Origin: Demequina zhanjiangensis
GTDB taxonomy: Bacteria > Actinomycetota > Actinomycetes > Actinomycetales > Demequinaceae
Length of the DNA: 64,000 bases
Direction of reading: 5' to 3'
Assembly (NCBI RefSeq): GCF_030418315.1
Contig: NZ_JAUHPV010000005.1
Span: 124,001 to 188,000, forward strand
Below are positions 25,220-33,658 of this stretch, one piece after another. Under the pieces are notes generated by a model, which saw only the letters and a program-made list of their open reading frames with translations, was not told where the DNA came from and did not search any database. The first letter of the stretch is position 1, and every line of letters starts with the position of its first letter. Made by a program: the position numbers and the translations under genes.

Positions 25220-26563
25220 ATGGCTCTCGACAAGCCCTACAAGAACATCCCTGGCACGATCATCTTCGATGCCGAGCAGGCCCGGAAGGGCTATCAGCTC
25301 AACCAGTTCTCGATGTCGCTCATGAAGCCGGAGAACCGCGAGCGCTACCTGGCGAACCGCGAGGCCTACCTCGATGAGTGGCCGCTCAGTCCAGCGCAGC
25401 GGCAGGCGGTGCTCGACCTCGACCTGAACGCGATGATGGCGGAGGGCGGCAACATCTACTTCCTGTCCAAGATCGGCGCCACGCACGGCATGAGCTTCCA
25501 GCAGATGGCGGGCTCCATGACGGGCATGAGCGAGGCCGCTTACCGCGACATGATGGTCGGCGGCGGACGCCGGCCCGAGGGGGTGCGCCTCAAGGACCTG
25601 GACGGCTGGGAGCCGCCCTCGAACGAGAAAGCGACCACGATGCGGGAGGATCCCCCCGCGAAGTACACCTCGGCGCTGTTCACGTCCCACGTGCCGGCCA
25701 TCGGCGCCGCGATGGACATGGGCAAGACCGAGGAGCCGTACTGGAAGAAGATGTTCGCCGGCTACGAGTGGACCCGGAAGTGGGCGAAGGAGAACACGCC
25801 CGATGTGATCATCCTTGTGTACAACGACCACGCCACCGCCTTCGACTCGAGCATCATCCCCACCTTCGTGCTGGGCACGGGCGCGCACTACCCGGTCGCG
25901 GACGAGGGGTACGGCCCCCGCCCCGTGCCGGACGTCTACGGTCACCCGGAGCTCGCGGCGCACATCGCCCAGTCGGTGATCCAGGACGACTTCGACCTCA
26001 CGCTCGTCAACGAGATGGTCGTGGACCACGGCCTCACCGTGCCGCTGTCGCTCGTGTTCGGCGACGTGGAGGAGTGGCCGTGCAAGATCATCCCGCTGCC
26101 GGTCAACGTGGTGCAGTACCCGGTGCCCTCGGGCCGCCGGTGCTACGAGCTGGGCAAGGCGATCCGTCGGGCGCTCGACAAGTGGGACGGCGAGGAGCTC
26201 AACGTGCAGATCTGGGGCACCGGTGGCATGAGCCACCAGCTCCAGGGCCCGCGCGCCGGCTTGATCAATGAGGAGTGGGACAACGCGTTCCTCGACCACC
26301 TCATCGCCGATCCGCTGGGCCTCACCGAGTGGCCGCACATGGAGTACGTGGACGAGGCCGGATCCGAGGGCATCGAGCTCGTCGACTGGCTGATCGCCCG
26401 CGGCGCGATGGATGATCAGTTCGAAGGGGACGCTCCGAGCGTCGACCACCGCTTCTATCACGTGCCGGCCTCCAACACGGCGGTCGGCCACCTGGTGCTG
26501 AGCAACCCGGTCGGCCAGACGGCGCCCGCGGCTGACGAGGCTCCGGAGGTGGTGCACGCATGA
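25220..26563 (+). CDS. ligAB: protocatechuate 4,5-dioxygenase, fused alpha-beta (LigA-LigB)
   Basis: 447 residues joining both subunits of the class III extradiol dioxygenase that cleaves protocatechuate to 4-carboxy-2-hydroxymuconate 6-semialdehyde. The LigA-like domain covers about residues 8-118 ('GGNIYFLSKIGATHG'), a linker 119-147, and the LigB-like domain 148-430. Fe(II) ligands equivalent to LigB H12, H61 and E242 are H157 (SHVPAIG), H204 (YNDH) and E352 (EEWDNAF); catalytic H270 is in VDHGLTVP. The A-then-B order is opposite to gallate dioxygenases DesB/GalA, which are B-then-A. PcmA of Arthrobacter keyseri is the precedent I recall. Confidence 0.9.
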   Translation: MALDKPYKNIPGTIIFDAEQARKGYQLNQFSMSLMKPENRERYLANREAYLDEWPLSPAQRQAVLDLDLNAMMAEGGNIYFLSKIGATHGMSFQQMAGSMTGMSEAAYRDMMVGGGRRPEGVRLKDLDGWEPPSNEKATTMREDPPAKYTSALFTSHVPAIGAAMDMGKTEEPYWKKMFAGYEWTRKWAKENTPDVIILVYNDHATAFDSSIIPTFVLGTGAHYPVADEGYGPRPVPDVYGHPELAAHIAQSVIQDDFDLTLVNEMVVDHGLTVPLSLVFGDVEEWPCKIIPLPVNVVQYPVPSGRRCYELGKAIRRALDKWDGEELNVQIWGTGGMSHQLQGPRAGLINEEWDNAFLDHLIADPLGLTEWPHMEYVDEAGSEGIELVDWLIARGAMDDQFEGDAPSVDHRFYHVPASNTAVGHLVLSNPVGQTAPAADEAPEVVHA

Positions 26564-27516
26564 CGGGTGACAGAGTGCGGATCGCGGTCGTCGGGGCCGC
26601 CGGCGCCTTCGGGATGAAGCATCTCGACGGCTTGGCGAGCATCCCTGACGCCGAGGTCACCGTCGTCAGCGGCACACGAGCCGAGCCGACGCAGGCGGTC
26701 GCCAACAAGTACGGCGTCCCTCACGTGGTGCTCAGCTACGAGGAGGTGCTGAGGCGTGACGACGTGGATGCCGTCATCCTCGCGACCCCGACGGGCCTGC
26801 ACGCGAGCCAGACGCAGGCCGCGCTGGCGGCAGGCAAGCACGTGGAGGTCGAGATCCCTCTCGCGGACTCGCTGTCCGACGCTGAGGCGACTCTCGAGGC
26901 CGCCAATGCCTCCGACCGTGTCGCGATGGTCGGCCATACGCGCCGTTTCAATCCCTCGCACCAGTGGATCCACCAGCGGGTCACGGAAGGCGAGTTCGGC
27001 ATCCAGCAGATGGACGTGCAGACGTACTTCTTCCGACGCACGAACACGAACGCCAAGGGTGAGCCGCGCTCCTGGACCGATCACCTGCTCTGGCACCACG
27101 CCGCGCACACCGTGGACCTGTTCGCCTACCAGTCGGGGCCGATCGTCCAGGCGAACGCGATCCAAGGACCGATCCATCCTGACCTCGGCATCGCGATGGA
27201 CATGTCGATCCAGCTGCGCGCCGAGTCGGGCGCGATCTGCACGCTGTCGCTCTCGTTCAACAACGACGGCCCCTTCGGCACGTTCTTCCGCTACATCGGC
27301 GACACGGGCACCTACATCGCCCGCTACGACGATCTGGTGGACGGCAGGGAGGAGCCGATCGACGTGTCCGACGTTGCAGTGAGCATGAACGGCATCGAGC
27401 TGCAGGATCGCGAGTTCATCGCCGCGATCCGCGAGGGCCGCGAGCCGAACTCGTCGCTGCGCCAGGTGATCGACTGCTACCGCGTGCTCGGCGCGCTGGA
27501 GGAGCAGCTCGGGTGA
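26560..27516 (+). CDS. ligC: 4-carboxy-2-hydroxymuconate-6-semialdehyde dehydrogenase
   Basis: A 318-residue Gfo/Idh/MocA-type oxidoreductase. The Rossmann motif 'VVGAAGAFGMKHLDGL' is at 9-24, 'ATPTGLHASQT' near 85, and 'EIPLADSLSDA' near 110. It oxidises the hemiacetal form of the ring-cleavage product to 2-pyrone-4,6-dicarboxylate with NAD(P)+. It differs from the aldehyde dehydrogenases used in 2-hydroxymuconate pathways. Its ATG overlaps the ligAB stop, and its TGA overlaps the next GTG, so the operon is translationally coupled. Confidence 0.9.
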   Translation: MTGDRVRIAVVGAAGAFGMKHLDGLASIPDAEVTVVSGTRAEPTQAVANKYGVPHVVLSYEEVLRRDDVDAVILATPTGLHASQTQAALAAGKHVEVEIPLADSLSDAEATLEAANASDRVAMVGHTRRFNPSHQWIHQRVTEGEFGIQQMDVQTYFFRRTNTNAKGEPRSWTDHLLWHHAAHTVDLFAYQSGPIVQANAIQGPIHPDLGIAMDMSIQLRAESGAICTLSLSFNNDGPFGTFFRYIGDTGTYIARYDDLVDGREEPIDVSDVAVSMNGIELQDREFIAAIREGREPNSSLRQVIDCYRVLGALEEQLG

Positions 27517-28487
27517 GCCTTCCGCGCATAGGTCTGGGCTGCATGGAGCTGAGCCATGCGTACGGCGTCGCGCCGCCTCCGGAGGAAGGTGTCAGGATGC
27601 TGCGCGCCGCGCTCGACGAGGGCGTGCGGTTGCTCGACACCGCGACGCTCTACGGCGGCGGACGCAACGAGGAGCTGGTGGGGCGCGCACTGAAGGGCCG
27701 CAGGGACGACGCGGTGGTCGCCAGCAAGGGCGGGATGGCGCTGGTCGACGGGGTCAAGACCATCGATGGCAGACCTGCGACCCTCAAGGCACAGGTCGAC
27801 GCGTCGCTGGCGCGGCTCGGCATCGAGCGCATCGACCTCTACTACCTGCACCGTTGGGACAAGGCCGTGCCGATCGCCGAGAGCGTCGGCGCGCTCTCCG
27901 AGGCGGTCGCCGCAGGCAAGATCGGTGCGATCGGGCTGTCTGAGGTGTCGGTCGCGCGACTGCGCGAGGCGCTCACGGTCGCGCCGATCGCGGCCGTTCA
28001 GAACGAGTACTCGCTGTGGAGCCGCAATCCCGAGCTCGGGATGCTCGACGCGACGCGAGAGGCCGGCGTCGCCCTGGTCGCGTTCTCGCCCGTCGCGCGC
28101 GGCTTCCTCGCCGGGGGAGTGGCGGATCCTGAGGCTCTCGCGCCGAAGGACATCCGTCGGGGCATGCCGCGCTTCCAGCCCGATCACTGGCCGGCGAATG
28201 CCGCTCTGCTTCCGCGGTGGCGCGCGCTTGCGGCATCGGCTGGGTGCACCCCGGCGCAGCTCGCGCTCGCGTGGGTGCTGTCGCGCGGTGAGCACGTCGT
28301 TGCGATCCCAGGCACCACGAGCCTTGAGCACCTGAGGGAGAACCGTTCCGCGGAGGAGCTCGCGGTCGATCCCACGCTGCTCGCACGCGCGGGCGAGCTC
28401 ATCGACACGGCGACCGTGTCGGGACAGCGGTACAACGCGGCGCAATCCGCCGAGGTGGACGCCGAGACGTTCGATAGCGTCGCGTGA
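27513..28487 (+). CDS. aldo/keto reductase
   Basis: A 324-residue NADPH-dependent AKR. The N-terminal 'GLGCMELSHAYG' and 'LDTATLYGGGRNEELVGRAL' (with catalytic Asp and Tyr), 'ASKGG' with the catalytic Lys, 'YYLHRWD' with the His, and C-terminal 'VAIPGTTSLEHLREN' cofactor motif define the family. Its GTG overlaps the ligC stop, so it belongs to the ring-cleavage operon, but the canonical 4,5-pathway has no AKR step. It may reduce an aromatic or semialdehyde side product (inference). Confidence 0.82.
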   Translation: MSLPRIGLGCMELSHAYGVAPPPEEGVRMLRAALDEGVRLLDTATLYGGGRNEELVGRALKGRRDDAVVASKGGMALVDGVKTIDGRPATLKAQVDASLARLGIERIDLYYLHRWDKAVPIAESVGALSEAVAAGKIGAIGLSEVSVARLREALTVAPIAAVQNEYSLWSRNPELGMLDATREAGVALVAFSPVARGFLAGGVADPEALAPKDIRRGMPRFQPDHWPANAALLPRWRALAASAGCTPAQLALAWVLSRGEHVVAIPGTTSLEHLRENRSAEELAVDPTLLARAGELIDTATVSGQRYNAAQSAEVDAETFDSVA

Positions 28488-28568
28488 GGGGTCGCGTCGT
28501 CGCGATCGTGCGGGGACGTGTCGCGACTCAGACGCACGTCTCCCAGGCACGGGCATAATGTCGCCTAT

Positions 28569-28592
28569 ATTGTTGACGATATTGTCGTACCC
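28569..28592. promoter_or_regulatory. tandem GntR operator upstream of gntR
   Basis: Two abutting 12-mers, ATTGTTGACGAT (28569-28580) and ATTGTCGTACCC (28581-28592), resemble the palindrome ATTGTCGACAAT. They sit downstream of CATAAT (28554-28559) and right before the AAAGGAGG ribosome site, a position suited to self-repression. The same two-site layout recurs at 29270-29293. Confidence 0.6.
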
Positions 28593-28606
28593 AAAGGAGG
28601 GGTGTC

Positions 28607-29233
28607 ATGGCTGCGGACACGCGAGTGCTCGATGACCTGAAGGCCGCGATCCTCGCCGGCCGGTACGCGCCGCGCCAGCGCCTGGTCGAGGCCGAGCTCT
28701 GTGAGGACTACTCCGCCAGTCGATTCGCGATCCGCGCGGCCCTCCAGGCGCTCGAGGCGGAGGGGCTCGTGGAGCGCATCCCCAACGTCGGGGCGCGAAT
28801 CCGCGACATCGGGATCGACGAGGCGGTCGAGATCTCTGAGGTGCGCGAGGTGGTGGAAGGTCTGATCGCTCGACGGGCGGCCGAGCGGGTGACCGACGCG
28901 GAGGCCGCGGACCTCGAGGCGATCGGCGCCAGCATGCATGCCGCCGTTGCCGCGGGCGACACGGGGGCGTACGGCGAGCTGAACTCGCGCCTGCACAGCA
29001 CTGTCCGCGAGATCGCGGGTCACCACAAGGCGAGCGACATCATCGCCCGCCTGCACGGTCAGATGGTCAGGCATCAGTACGCGCTGTCGCGCGTCCCAGG
29101 CCGCTCGAGCGTCTCTGTGCACCAGCACCAGGCGATCATCGACGCGATCATCGCGCGCGATGGCGACGCGGCGGAGGCCGCGATGCGTTCCCACATCTCG
29201 TCGGTGATCGAGGCGCTCCGTGCGACCGTGTAG
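28607..29233 (+). CDS. GntR-family (FCD-type) regulator
   Basis: 208 residues: winged helix with 'RYAPRQRLVEAELCEDYSAS' and 'IRAALQALEAEGLVERIPNVGARI' (about residues 18-66), then an all-helical FCD effector domain with the metal-ligand pattern 'ELNSRLHSTVREIAGH' and 'VHQHQAIIDAI'. FCD regulators bind small organic acids. It lies between the two ring-cleavage operons, and identical tandem sites precede it and the transporter gene, so it probably represses both itself and the transporter-ligK operon. Confidence 0.83.
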   Translation: MAADTRVLDDLKAAILAGRYAPRQRLVEAELCEDYSASRFAIRAALQALEAEGLVERIPNVGARIRDIGIDEAVEISEVREVVEGLIARRAAERVTDAEAADLEAIGASMHAAVAAGDTGAYGELNSRLHSTVREIAGHHKASDIIARLHGQMVRHQYALSRVPGRSSVSVHQHQAIIDAIIARDGDAAEAAMRSHISSVIEALRATV

Positions 29234-29269
29234 ACGACCGTCGTCGCAGGTAGCGACTTCGTTATCAAA

Positions 29270-29293
29270 ATCGTCTACAAGATTGTCGACAAT
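29270..29293. promoter_or_regulatory. tandem GntR operator upstream of the transporter operon
   Basis: ATCGTCTACAAG (29270-29281) abuts the perfect palindrome ATTGTCGACAAT (29282-29293; the palindrome extends to GATTGTCGACAATC). The pair ends just before TATGGT (29299-29304), a probable -10, so bound repressor would block polymerase. Confidence 0.65.
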
Positions 29294-29355
29294 CGCGTTA
29301 TGGTGGTACTGCCACACCCTCAACGACGAGGGTGGGATCTCTAGGAGGAGAGCCC

Positions 29356-30375
29356 ATGGAAGTTCAGTCCCCAACGCTGTCCACCCGCGTGAAGGCTTTG
29401 CTCGGCATCACCGGCGCGGCCGCCATCCTCACGCTCGCAGCGTGCAGCTCCGACGCCGAACCGGCCGCCACCTCGGCAGAGCCTGAGACCACGCCCGCCG
29501 ACTCGGGCGAGATGATGGAGGCGCTCGACGTCACGGTCGGCCTCATCCCGATCCTCGATGTGGCGCCGGTGTACCTCGGCGTCGAACAGGGGTTCTTCGA
29601 GGAGGAGGGCCTCAACCTCACCCTCGAGCTCGCACAGGGAGGCGCCTTCATCATCCCCTCGGTGAGCCAGGGCGACTACGAGTTCGGATTCAGCAACGTC
29701 ACCTCCCTGATCCTCGGGACCGCCAACGGCGTCGGTCTCGAGGCCGTCGGCCCCGGCGCGTCGACCAACGGCACCGAGGAGGACATGGCGGCGGTGCTCA
29801 CCCAGCCCGACTCTGGCATCGCCACCGCGAAGGATCTGGAGGGAAAGAAGGTCGGCGTCAACGCGCTCGCCAACGTCAACACCGCGACCATCAACCAGAT
29901 GGTGCGCGACGACGGCGGCGACCCGTCCACGATCACGTACGTCGAGCTGCCGTTCCCTGACATCGTTCCCGCGATCGTGTCGGGAGACATCGACGCAGGC
30001 CAGGTCGTCGAACCCTTCCGCACGGCCGGGGTGAACCAGGACCTCGTGAGCATCGGCTCGAACTTCCTCGCGATGAGCCCGACGTTCATGATCGCCGAGT
30101 ACTTCACCTCGTCCGACTTCGCGGCCGAGAACCCCGACGCGGTCGCAGCCTTCTCGGCCGCGCTCGCCAAGTCGTTCGAGTACGCCACCGCGAACCCCGA
30201 CGAGGTCCGCGCGATCGTGCTGACCTACACGCGGATGGACGAGGAGACGGCGAACGCCGTGCGTCTGCCGGGCTGGCCGAGCGAGATCGACGCCGCGTCG
30301 GTCGACCTCCAGGCCGAGCTGGCAGTGACGGACGGGACGCTCAGCGAGATCCCGGACCTGTCCAACCTGAAGTAG
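29356..30375 (+). CDS. ABC transporter substrate-binding lipoprotein (aromatic acid uptake, inferred)
   Basis: A 339-residue NMT1/SsuA-TauA-type binding protein. A lipoprotein signal ends in the lipobox LAAC with C30 as the lipidated residue, followed by an Ala/Thr/Glu-rich linker and the ligand domain 'VTVGLIPILDVAPVYLGVEQGFFEEEGL'. The ATG at 29356 follows AGGAGGAG. The family serves sulfonates, nitrate, thiamine precursors and aromatic acids. Placement at the head of an operon of protocatechuate degradation genes suggests an aromatic carboxylate such as protocatechuate or phthalate (inference). Confidence 0.82.
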   Translation: MEVQSPTLSTRVKALLGITGAAAILTLAACSSDAEPAATSAEPETTPADSGEMMEALDVTVGLIPILDVAPVYLGVEQGFFEEEGLNLTLELAQGGAFIIPSVSQGDYEFGFSNVTSLILGTANGVGLEAVGPGASTNGTEEDMAAVLTQPDSGIATAKDLEGKKVGVNALANVNTATINQMVRDDGGDPSTITYVELPFPDIVPAIVSGDIDAGQVVEPFRTAGVNQDLVSIGSNFLAMSPTFMIAEYFTSSDFAAENPDAVAAFSAALAKSFEYATANPDEVRAIVLTYTRMDEETANAVRLPGWPSEIDAASVDLQAELAVTDGTLSEIPDLSNLK

Positions 30376-30380
30376 CGGAA

Positions 30381-30413
30381 CCGGGGCCGCGGCATTCCGC
30401 GCCGCGGCCCCGG
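30381..30413 (+). promoter_or_regulatory. intercistronic hairpin between binding protein and permease
   Basis: CCGGGGCCGCGGC (30381-30393) pairs perfectly with GCCGCGGCCCCGG (30401-30413), leaving a 7-base loop. No T-tract follows. Such hairpins typically protect the upstream binding-protein message and lower downstream expression, giving excess binding protein over permease; partial termination is the alternative. Confidence 0.7.
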
Positions 30414-30469
30414 CACCGGCTTCGCCCCACCCCTCAACCACGGTTCGCCGTTGAATCGGAGGCCTCCCC

Positions 30470-31321
30470 GTGAGCCCGACCTCAGCCACGCTGACACCGT
30501 CCTCCCGTCCCCGTCCCCGTCCGCGGACCGCCACGCGTTCCAGTAGCCCGCGCCGCAGCCGGGACCTCTGGCTCGGGGTCCTCGGTGTCCTCATCGTCCT
30601 CGCCGGAGCGGAGCTCCTGTCCCGCACCGGCATCGTCAACCCCGACTTCCTGCCACCTGTGACCGAGATGTACGCGGCCCTCTTCGCGATGCTCGGCGAG
30701 GGCTGGTTCTGGGAGGCGCTGTGGCTTACCGTGCGAGGCTGGGCGGTCGGCCTGGCCGCGGCGATGGCGCTCGGCGTCGTCGTCGGCTACATCATCGGCT
30801 CGAGCACGTTCCTCAGGAGGTTCACGAGCTCGACCGTCGAGTTCCTGCGCCCGATCCCCTCGGTGGCGCTCATCCCGCTGGTCATCCTGATCTTCGGCAC
30901 CCAGCCGCAGTCCGCGTTCGTGCTGGTGGTCTATGCGGCGTTCTGGCAGGTGCTTGTCCAGGTCCTCTACGGCGTGGCGGACGTGGACCCGGTGGCCCGC
31001 GACACCGCGCGCTCCTACCGCTTCGGACCCATCCGCATCGCGCGCTCTGTCGTGTACCCCACGGCGCTGCCGTACATCATGACCGCCTTCAGGCTCGGCG
31101 CGGCGGTGGCGCTCATCCTCGAGATCACCGCCGAGCTGGTGATCGGCGTGGACGGCCTGGGACGAGAGCTCGGCATCGCCCAGAGCTCGGGCGCGGTGCC
31201 CGAGACGTACGCGCTGGTCATCGTGATCGGCTTCATCGGCGTGGCAGTCAACCTGCTCGTGAGACTCCTCGAGCGCAAGGCCCTGTGGTGGCACCCGTCC
31301 GTGAGGAGCGAGCAGTCATGA
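30470..31321 (+). CDS. ABC transporter permease (SsuC/TauC type), first
   Basis: 283 residues: a basic, Pro/Arg/Ser-rich cytoplasmic N-terminus of about 40 residues, then six predicted helices of the BPD_transp_1 fold. The EAA-loop that contacts the ATPase is seen at 'DTARSYRFGPIRIARSVVYPTALP'. The GTG start at 30470 is preceded by GAGG-type sequence. It overlaps the second permease by 4 bases, so the two probably form a heterodimeric channel. Confidence 0.85.
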   Translation: MSPTSATLTPSSRPRPRPRTATRSSSPRRSRDLWLGVLGVLIVLAGAELLSRTGIVNPDFLPPVTEMYAALFAMLGEGWFWEALWLTVRGWAVGLAAAMALGVVVGYIIGSSTFLRRFTSSTVEFLRPIPSVALIPLVILIFGTQPQSAFVLVVYAAFWQVLVQVLYGVADVDPVARDTARSYRFGPIRIARSVVYPTALPYIMTAFRLGAAVALILEITAELVIGVDGLGRELGIAQSSGAVPETYALVIVIGFIGVAVNLLVRLLERKALWWHPSVRSEQS

Positions 31322-32097
31322 CCAGGTACCTCAAGTCGGCGGGCTACACGCTCGGCCTCCCCGTGATCCTTCTGACCGGATGGTGGTTCGCCTCGGCGGG
31401 CTCGACCAACCCCTTCTGGCCGCCGCTGTCCACGATCCTCGAGGCGTTCCCCACCACATGGACGATGGACCGCATCGTCGGTGACATCCTCCCGTCGCTC
31501 GCGCGGCTCGGCATCGGGTTCGGGATCGCGGTGGTCCTCGGGCTCGTGCTCGGCACGGCGATCGGCCTCTCGCCGTCGCTGCGCGCTCTCTCCGAGCCCG
31601 TGCTCGAGTTCTTCCGCGCAGTGCCCCCGCCGGTCCTGGTGCCGATCATCGCGCTGTTCGCCGGCTACACCGGCTGGCTCGGAAAGATCGTCACCATCGC
31701 GCTCGGCTGCCTCTGGCCGATCCTGCTCAACACGGTCGAGGGGGTCCGCGGGCTCGAGCCCACCCTCACCGACACCGCGAAGAGCTACCGGCTCAGCCCT
31801 TGGCGGCGCCTGGTCTTCGTGATCCTGCCGGGCGCCAGCCCGCGCATCTTCACCGGCGCCCGCCAGTCCCTGTCCATCGGCGTGATCCTCATGGTGATCT
31901 CGGAGCTGTTCGGGGCCAACCGCGGCCTCGGCGCCGCGATCGTGCAGTTCCAGAGGAGCTTCGCCATCCCTCAGATGTGGACCGGAGTGATCGTGCTCGG
32001 TCTCATCGGAGTCCTGCTCGCCACGCTGTTCAAGCTGGTCGAGAACCGCATGCTGGCCTGGTACGTCGGGCAGCGTCAGATCGAACGAGGAGCCTGA
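31318..32097 (+). CDS. ABC transporter permease (SsuC/TauC type), second
   Basis: 259 residues with about six membrane helices and an EAA-loop 'DTAKSYRLSPWRRLVFVILPGASP'. It resembles the preceding permease in layout but lacks its basic N-terminal extension. The ATG overlaps the previous stop, and the ATPase gene follows after 2 bases. Two distinct permease genes in one importer are less usual for the SsuABC group, which often uses a homodimer, but are seen in several aromatic-acid importers. Confidence 0.85.
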   Translation: MTRYLKSAGYTLGLPVILLTGWWFASAGSTNPFWPPLSTILEAFPTTWTMDRIVGDILPSLARLGIGFGIAVVLGLVLGTAIGLSPSLRALSEPVLEFFRAVPPPVLVPIIALFAGYTGWLGKIVTIALGCLWPILLNTVEGVRGLEPTLTDTAKSYRLSPWRRLVFVILPGASPRIFTGARQSLSIGVILMVISELFGANRGLGAAIVQFQRSFAIPQMWTGVIVLGLIGVLLATLFKLVENRMLAWYVGQRQIERGA

Positions 32098-32099
32098 CC

Positions 32100-32963
32100 A
32101 TGACCTTCACCACCCTGCTCTCAGGCCGCAGTGCGAAGGCCCCCGAAGCGCCCGCCACGGACGTCGCGCTCGATCTGCGCAACGTGCAGAAGACCTACGA
32201 CACGCCAGGCCGTCCCGAGGTCGAGGCGATCCGCAACCTCGACTTCCGGATCAACCGCGGCGAGCTCGTCTGCGTGGTGGGCCCGTCGGGAGCCGGCAAG
32301 ACCACGCTGCTGCGCTCCATCGCGGGCCTGCTCGACCTCACGGCGGGCGAGGTGGTCCTCGACGGCACCCCGGTGACCGGGCCGCCGGACGGCATGGCCG
32401 TGGTCTTCCAGGAGTACGGGCGCTCGCTGTTCCCGTGGATGACCGTCCGCCAGAACGTCGAGCTCCCGCTCAAGGAGAAGGGGGTCCCCAAGGCCGAACG
32501 CAAGGCGAAGGCCGAGCGGGCGCTCGCCGAGGTGAGCCTGACCGAGGCCGCAGACCAGCACCCGTGGCAGCTCTCCGGAGGCATGCAGCAGCGCGTAGCG
32601 ATCGCGCGTGCGGTCGCCTATGAGCCGACGGTCCTGCTCATGGACGAGCCCTTCGCGGCTGTCGACGCGCAGACCCGCGCCGAGCTCGAGGACCTGGTCC
32701 GCTCGCTGTGGAAGCACCTGGGCGTCACCGTGCTGTTCGTCACGCACGACATCGACGAGGCGGTCTACCTGGGCGAGCGCGTCGTCGTGCTGTCCAATCG
32801 ACCGACCGTCCTCATGGAGGACGTCTCCGTGGACCTGCCCGCCGAGCGTGATCAGCTCACCACCCGCTCCGACCCGCGCTTCGGAGAGCTCCGCGGTCAC
32901 GTCTACTCGCTCATCCAGAAGGCCAAGGCCGGGCACCGTCCCGACGAGGACCAGGAGGCTTGA
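32100..32963 (+). CDS. ABC transporter ATP-binding protein (SsuB/TauB type)
   Basis: A 287-residue nucleotide-binding subunit. Walker A is GPSGAGKTT at 61-69, the Q-loop 'VFQEYGRSLFPWMTV' near 102, the signature LSGGMQQR at 158-165, Walker B LLMDEP at 179-184, and the switch His H216 in VTHD. It energises the two permeases encoded upstream. It ends 1 base before the ligK GTG, tying uptake to catabolism in one transcript. Confidence 0.9.
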   Translation: MTFTTLLSGRSAKAPEAPATDVALDLRNVQKTYDTPGRPEVEAIRNLDFRINRGELVCVVGPSGAGKTTLLRSIAGLLDLTAGEVVLDGTPVTGPPDGMAVVFQEYGRSLFPWMTVRQNVELPLKEKGVPKAERKAKAERALAEVSLTEAADQHPWQLSGGMQQRVAIARAVAYEPTVLLMDEPFAAVDAQTRAELEDLVRSLWKHLGVTVLFVTHDIDEAVYLGERVVVLSNRPTVLMEDVSVDLPAERDQLTTRSDPRFGELRGHVYSLIQKAKAGHRPDEDQEA

Positions 32964-32964
32964 C

Positions 32965-33657
32965 GTGGAGACCGTGATCCTGACCGACCCGCCCAAGCCC
33001 CCGCGGGAGACCGTCGAAGGGTTCGCCGGGATCGGCGCGGCCACCGTGGGCGAGGCGCTGGGCCGCACCGGCGACCTCGGCTCGGACCTGCGGCCCATCC
33101 AGACAGGCGCACGGATCGTGGGCACGGCCGTGACGGTGCTGTCCTGGCCCGGCGACAACCTGATGATCCACGCCGCGATCGAGCAGTGCGGACCGGGTGA
33201 CATCCTTGTGGTGGTCACCCGCTCGCCGTCGCAGCACGGCATGTTCGGCGAGCTGTTCGCGACCGGGCTCCAGCACCGCGGCGTCGCCGGCGCGATCATC
33301 GACGCCGGCGTGCGGGACACACAGGAGCTCCGCGACATGGGCTTCCCGGTGTGGGCCCGCCACATCAACGTCCTGGGCACAGTGAAGAACACGCCCGGTG
33401 CCGTCAACGTGCCCGTGGTGATCAACGGTCAGGTCATCGACGCGGGCGACATCCTGGTGTGCGACGACGATGGGATCGTCGTCGTGCCTCGTGGGCAGGC
33501 GGACGACGCGCTTGCCAAGTCCCGGGCGCGCCTCGCCAAGGAGGAGGCGACCCGGGCATCGTTCCTCAAGGGCGAGCTGGGGCTCGACCGGTACGGCATG
33601 CGGCCGGTGCTCGCCGACCTGGGCGTGACGTACCGTCGCCACCCCGAGGCGCGCTGA
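32965..33657 (+). CDS. ligK: 4-carboxy-4-hydroxy-2-oxoadipate aldolase
   Basis: A 230-residue class II aldolase of the RraA/HMG-aldolase fold, which splits 4-carboxy-4-hydroxy-2-oxoadipate into pyruvate and oxaloacetate, the last step of the 4,5-cleavage route. The active-site stretch 'GELFATGLQHRGVAGAIIDAGVRD' (about residues 94-117) provides the conserved Arg and the metal Asp. A true RraA (RNase E regulator) lacks this substrate context. It starts with GTG right after the ATPase stop, and galD follows 1 base later. Confidence 0.88.
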   Translation: METVILTDPPKPPRETVEGFAGIGAATVGEALGRTGDLGSDLRPIQTGARIVGTAVTVLSWPGDNLMIHAAIEQCGPGDILVVVTRSPSQHGMFGELFATGLQHRGVAGAIIDAGVRDTQELRDMGFPVWARHINVLGTVKNTPGAVNVPVVINGQVIDAGDILVCDDDGIVVVPRGQADDALAKSRARLAKEEATRASFLKGELGLDRYGMRPVLADLGVTYRRHPEAR

Positions 33658-33658
33658 T

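Noticed and set aside
25220..26563. Gallate dioxygenase
   Set aside because: DesB/GalA fusions have the LigB-like domain first; here the LigA-like domain is N-terminal and pobA supplies protocatechuate.
29356..32963. Annotation as a sulfonate/taurine importer
   Set aside because: Homology class alone suggests it, but no sulfonatase gene is nearby and the operon continues into ligK-galD-ligJ.
32965..33657. RraA regulator of RNase activity
   Set aside because: Same fold, but the position between the importer and galD and the conserved aldolase stretch fit LigK.
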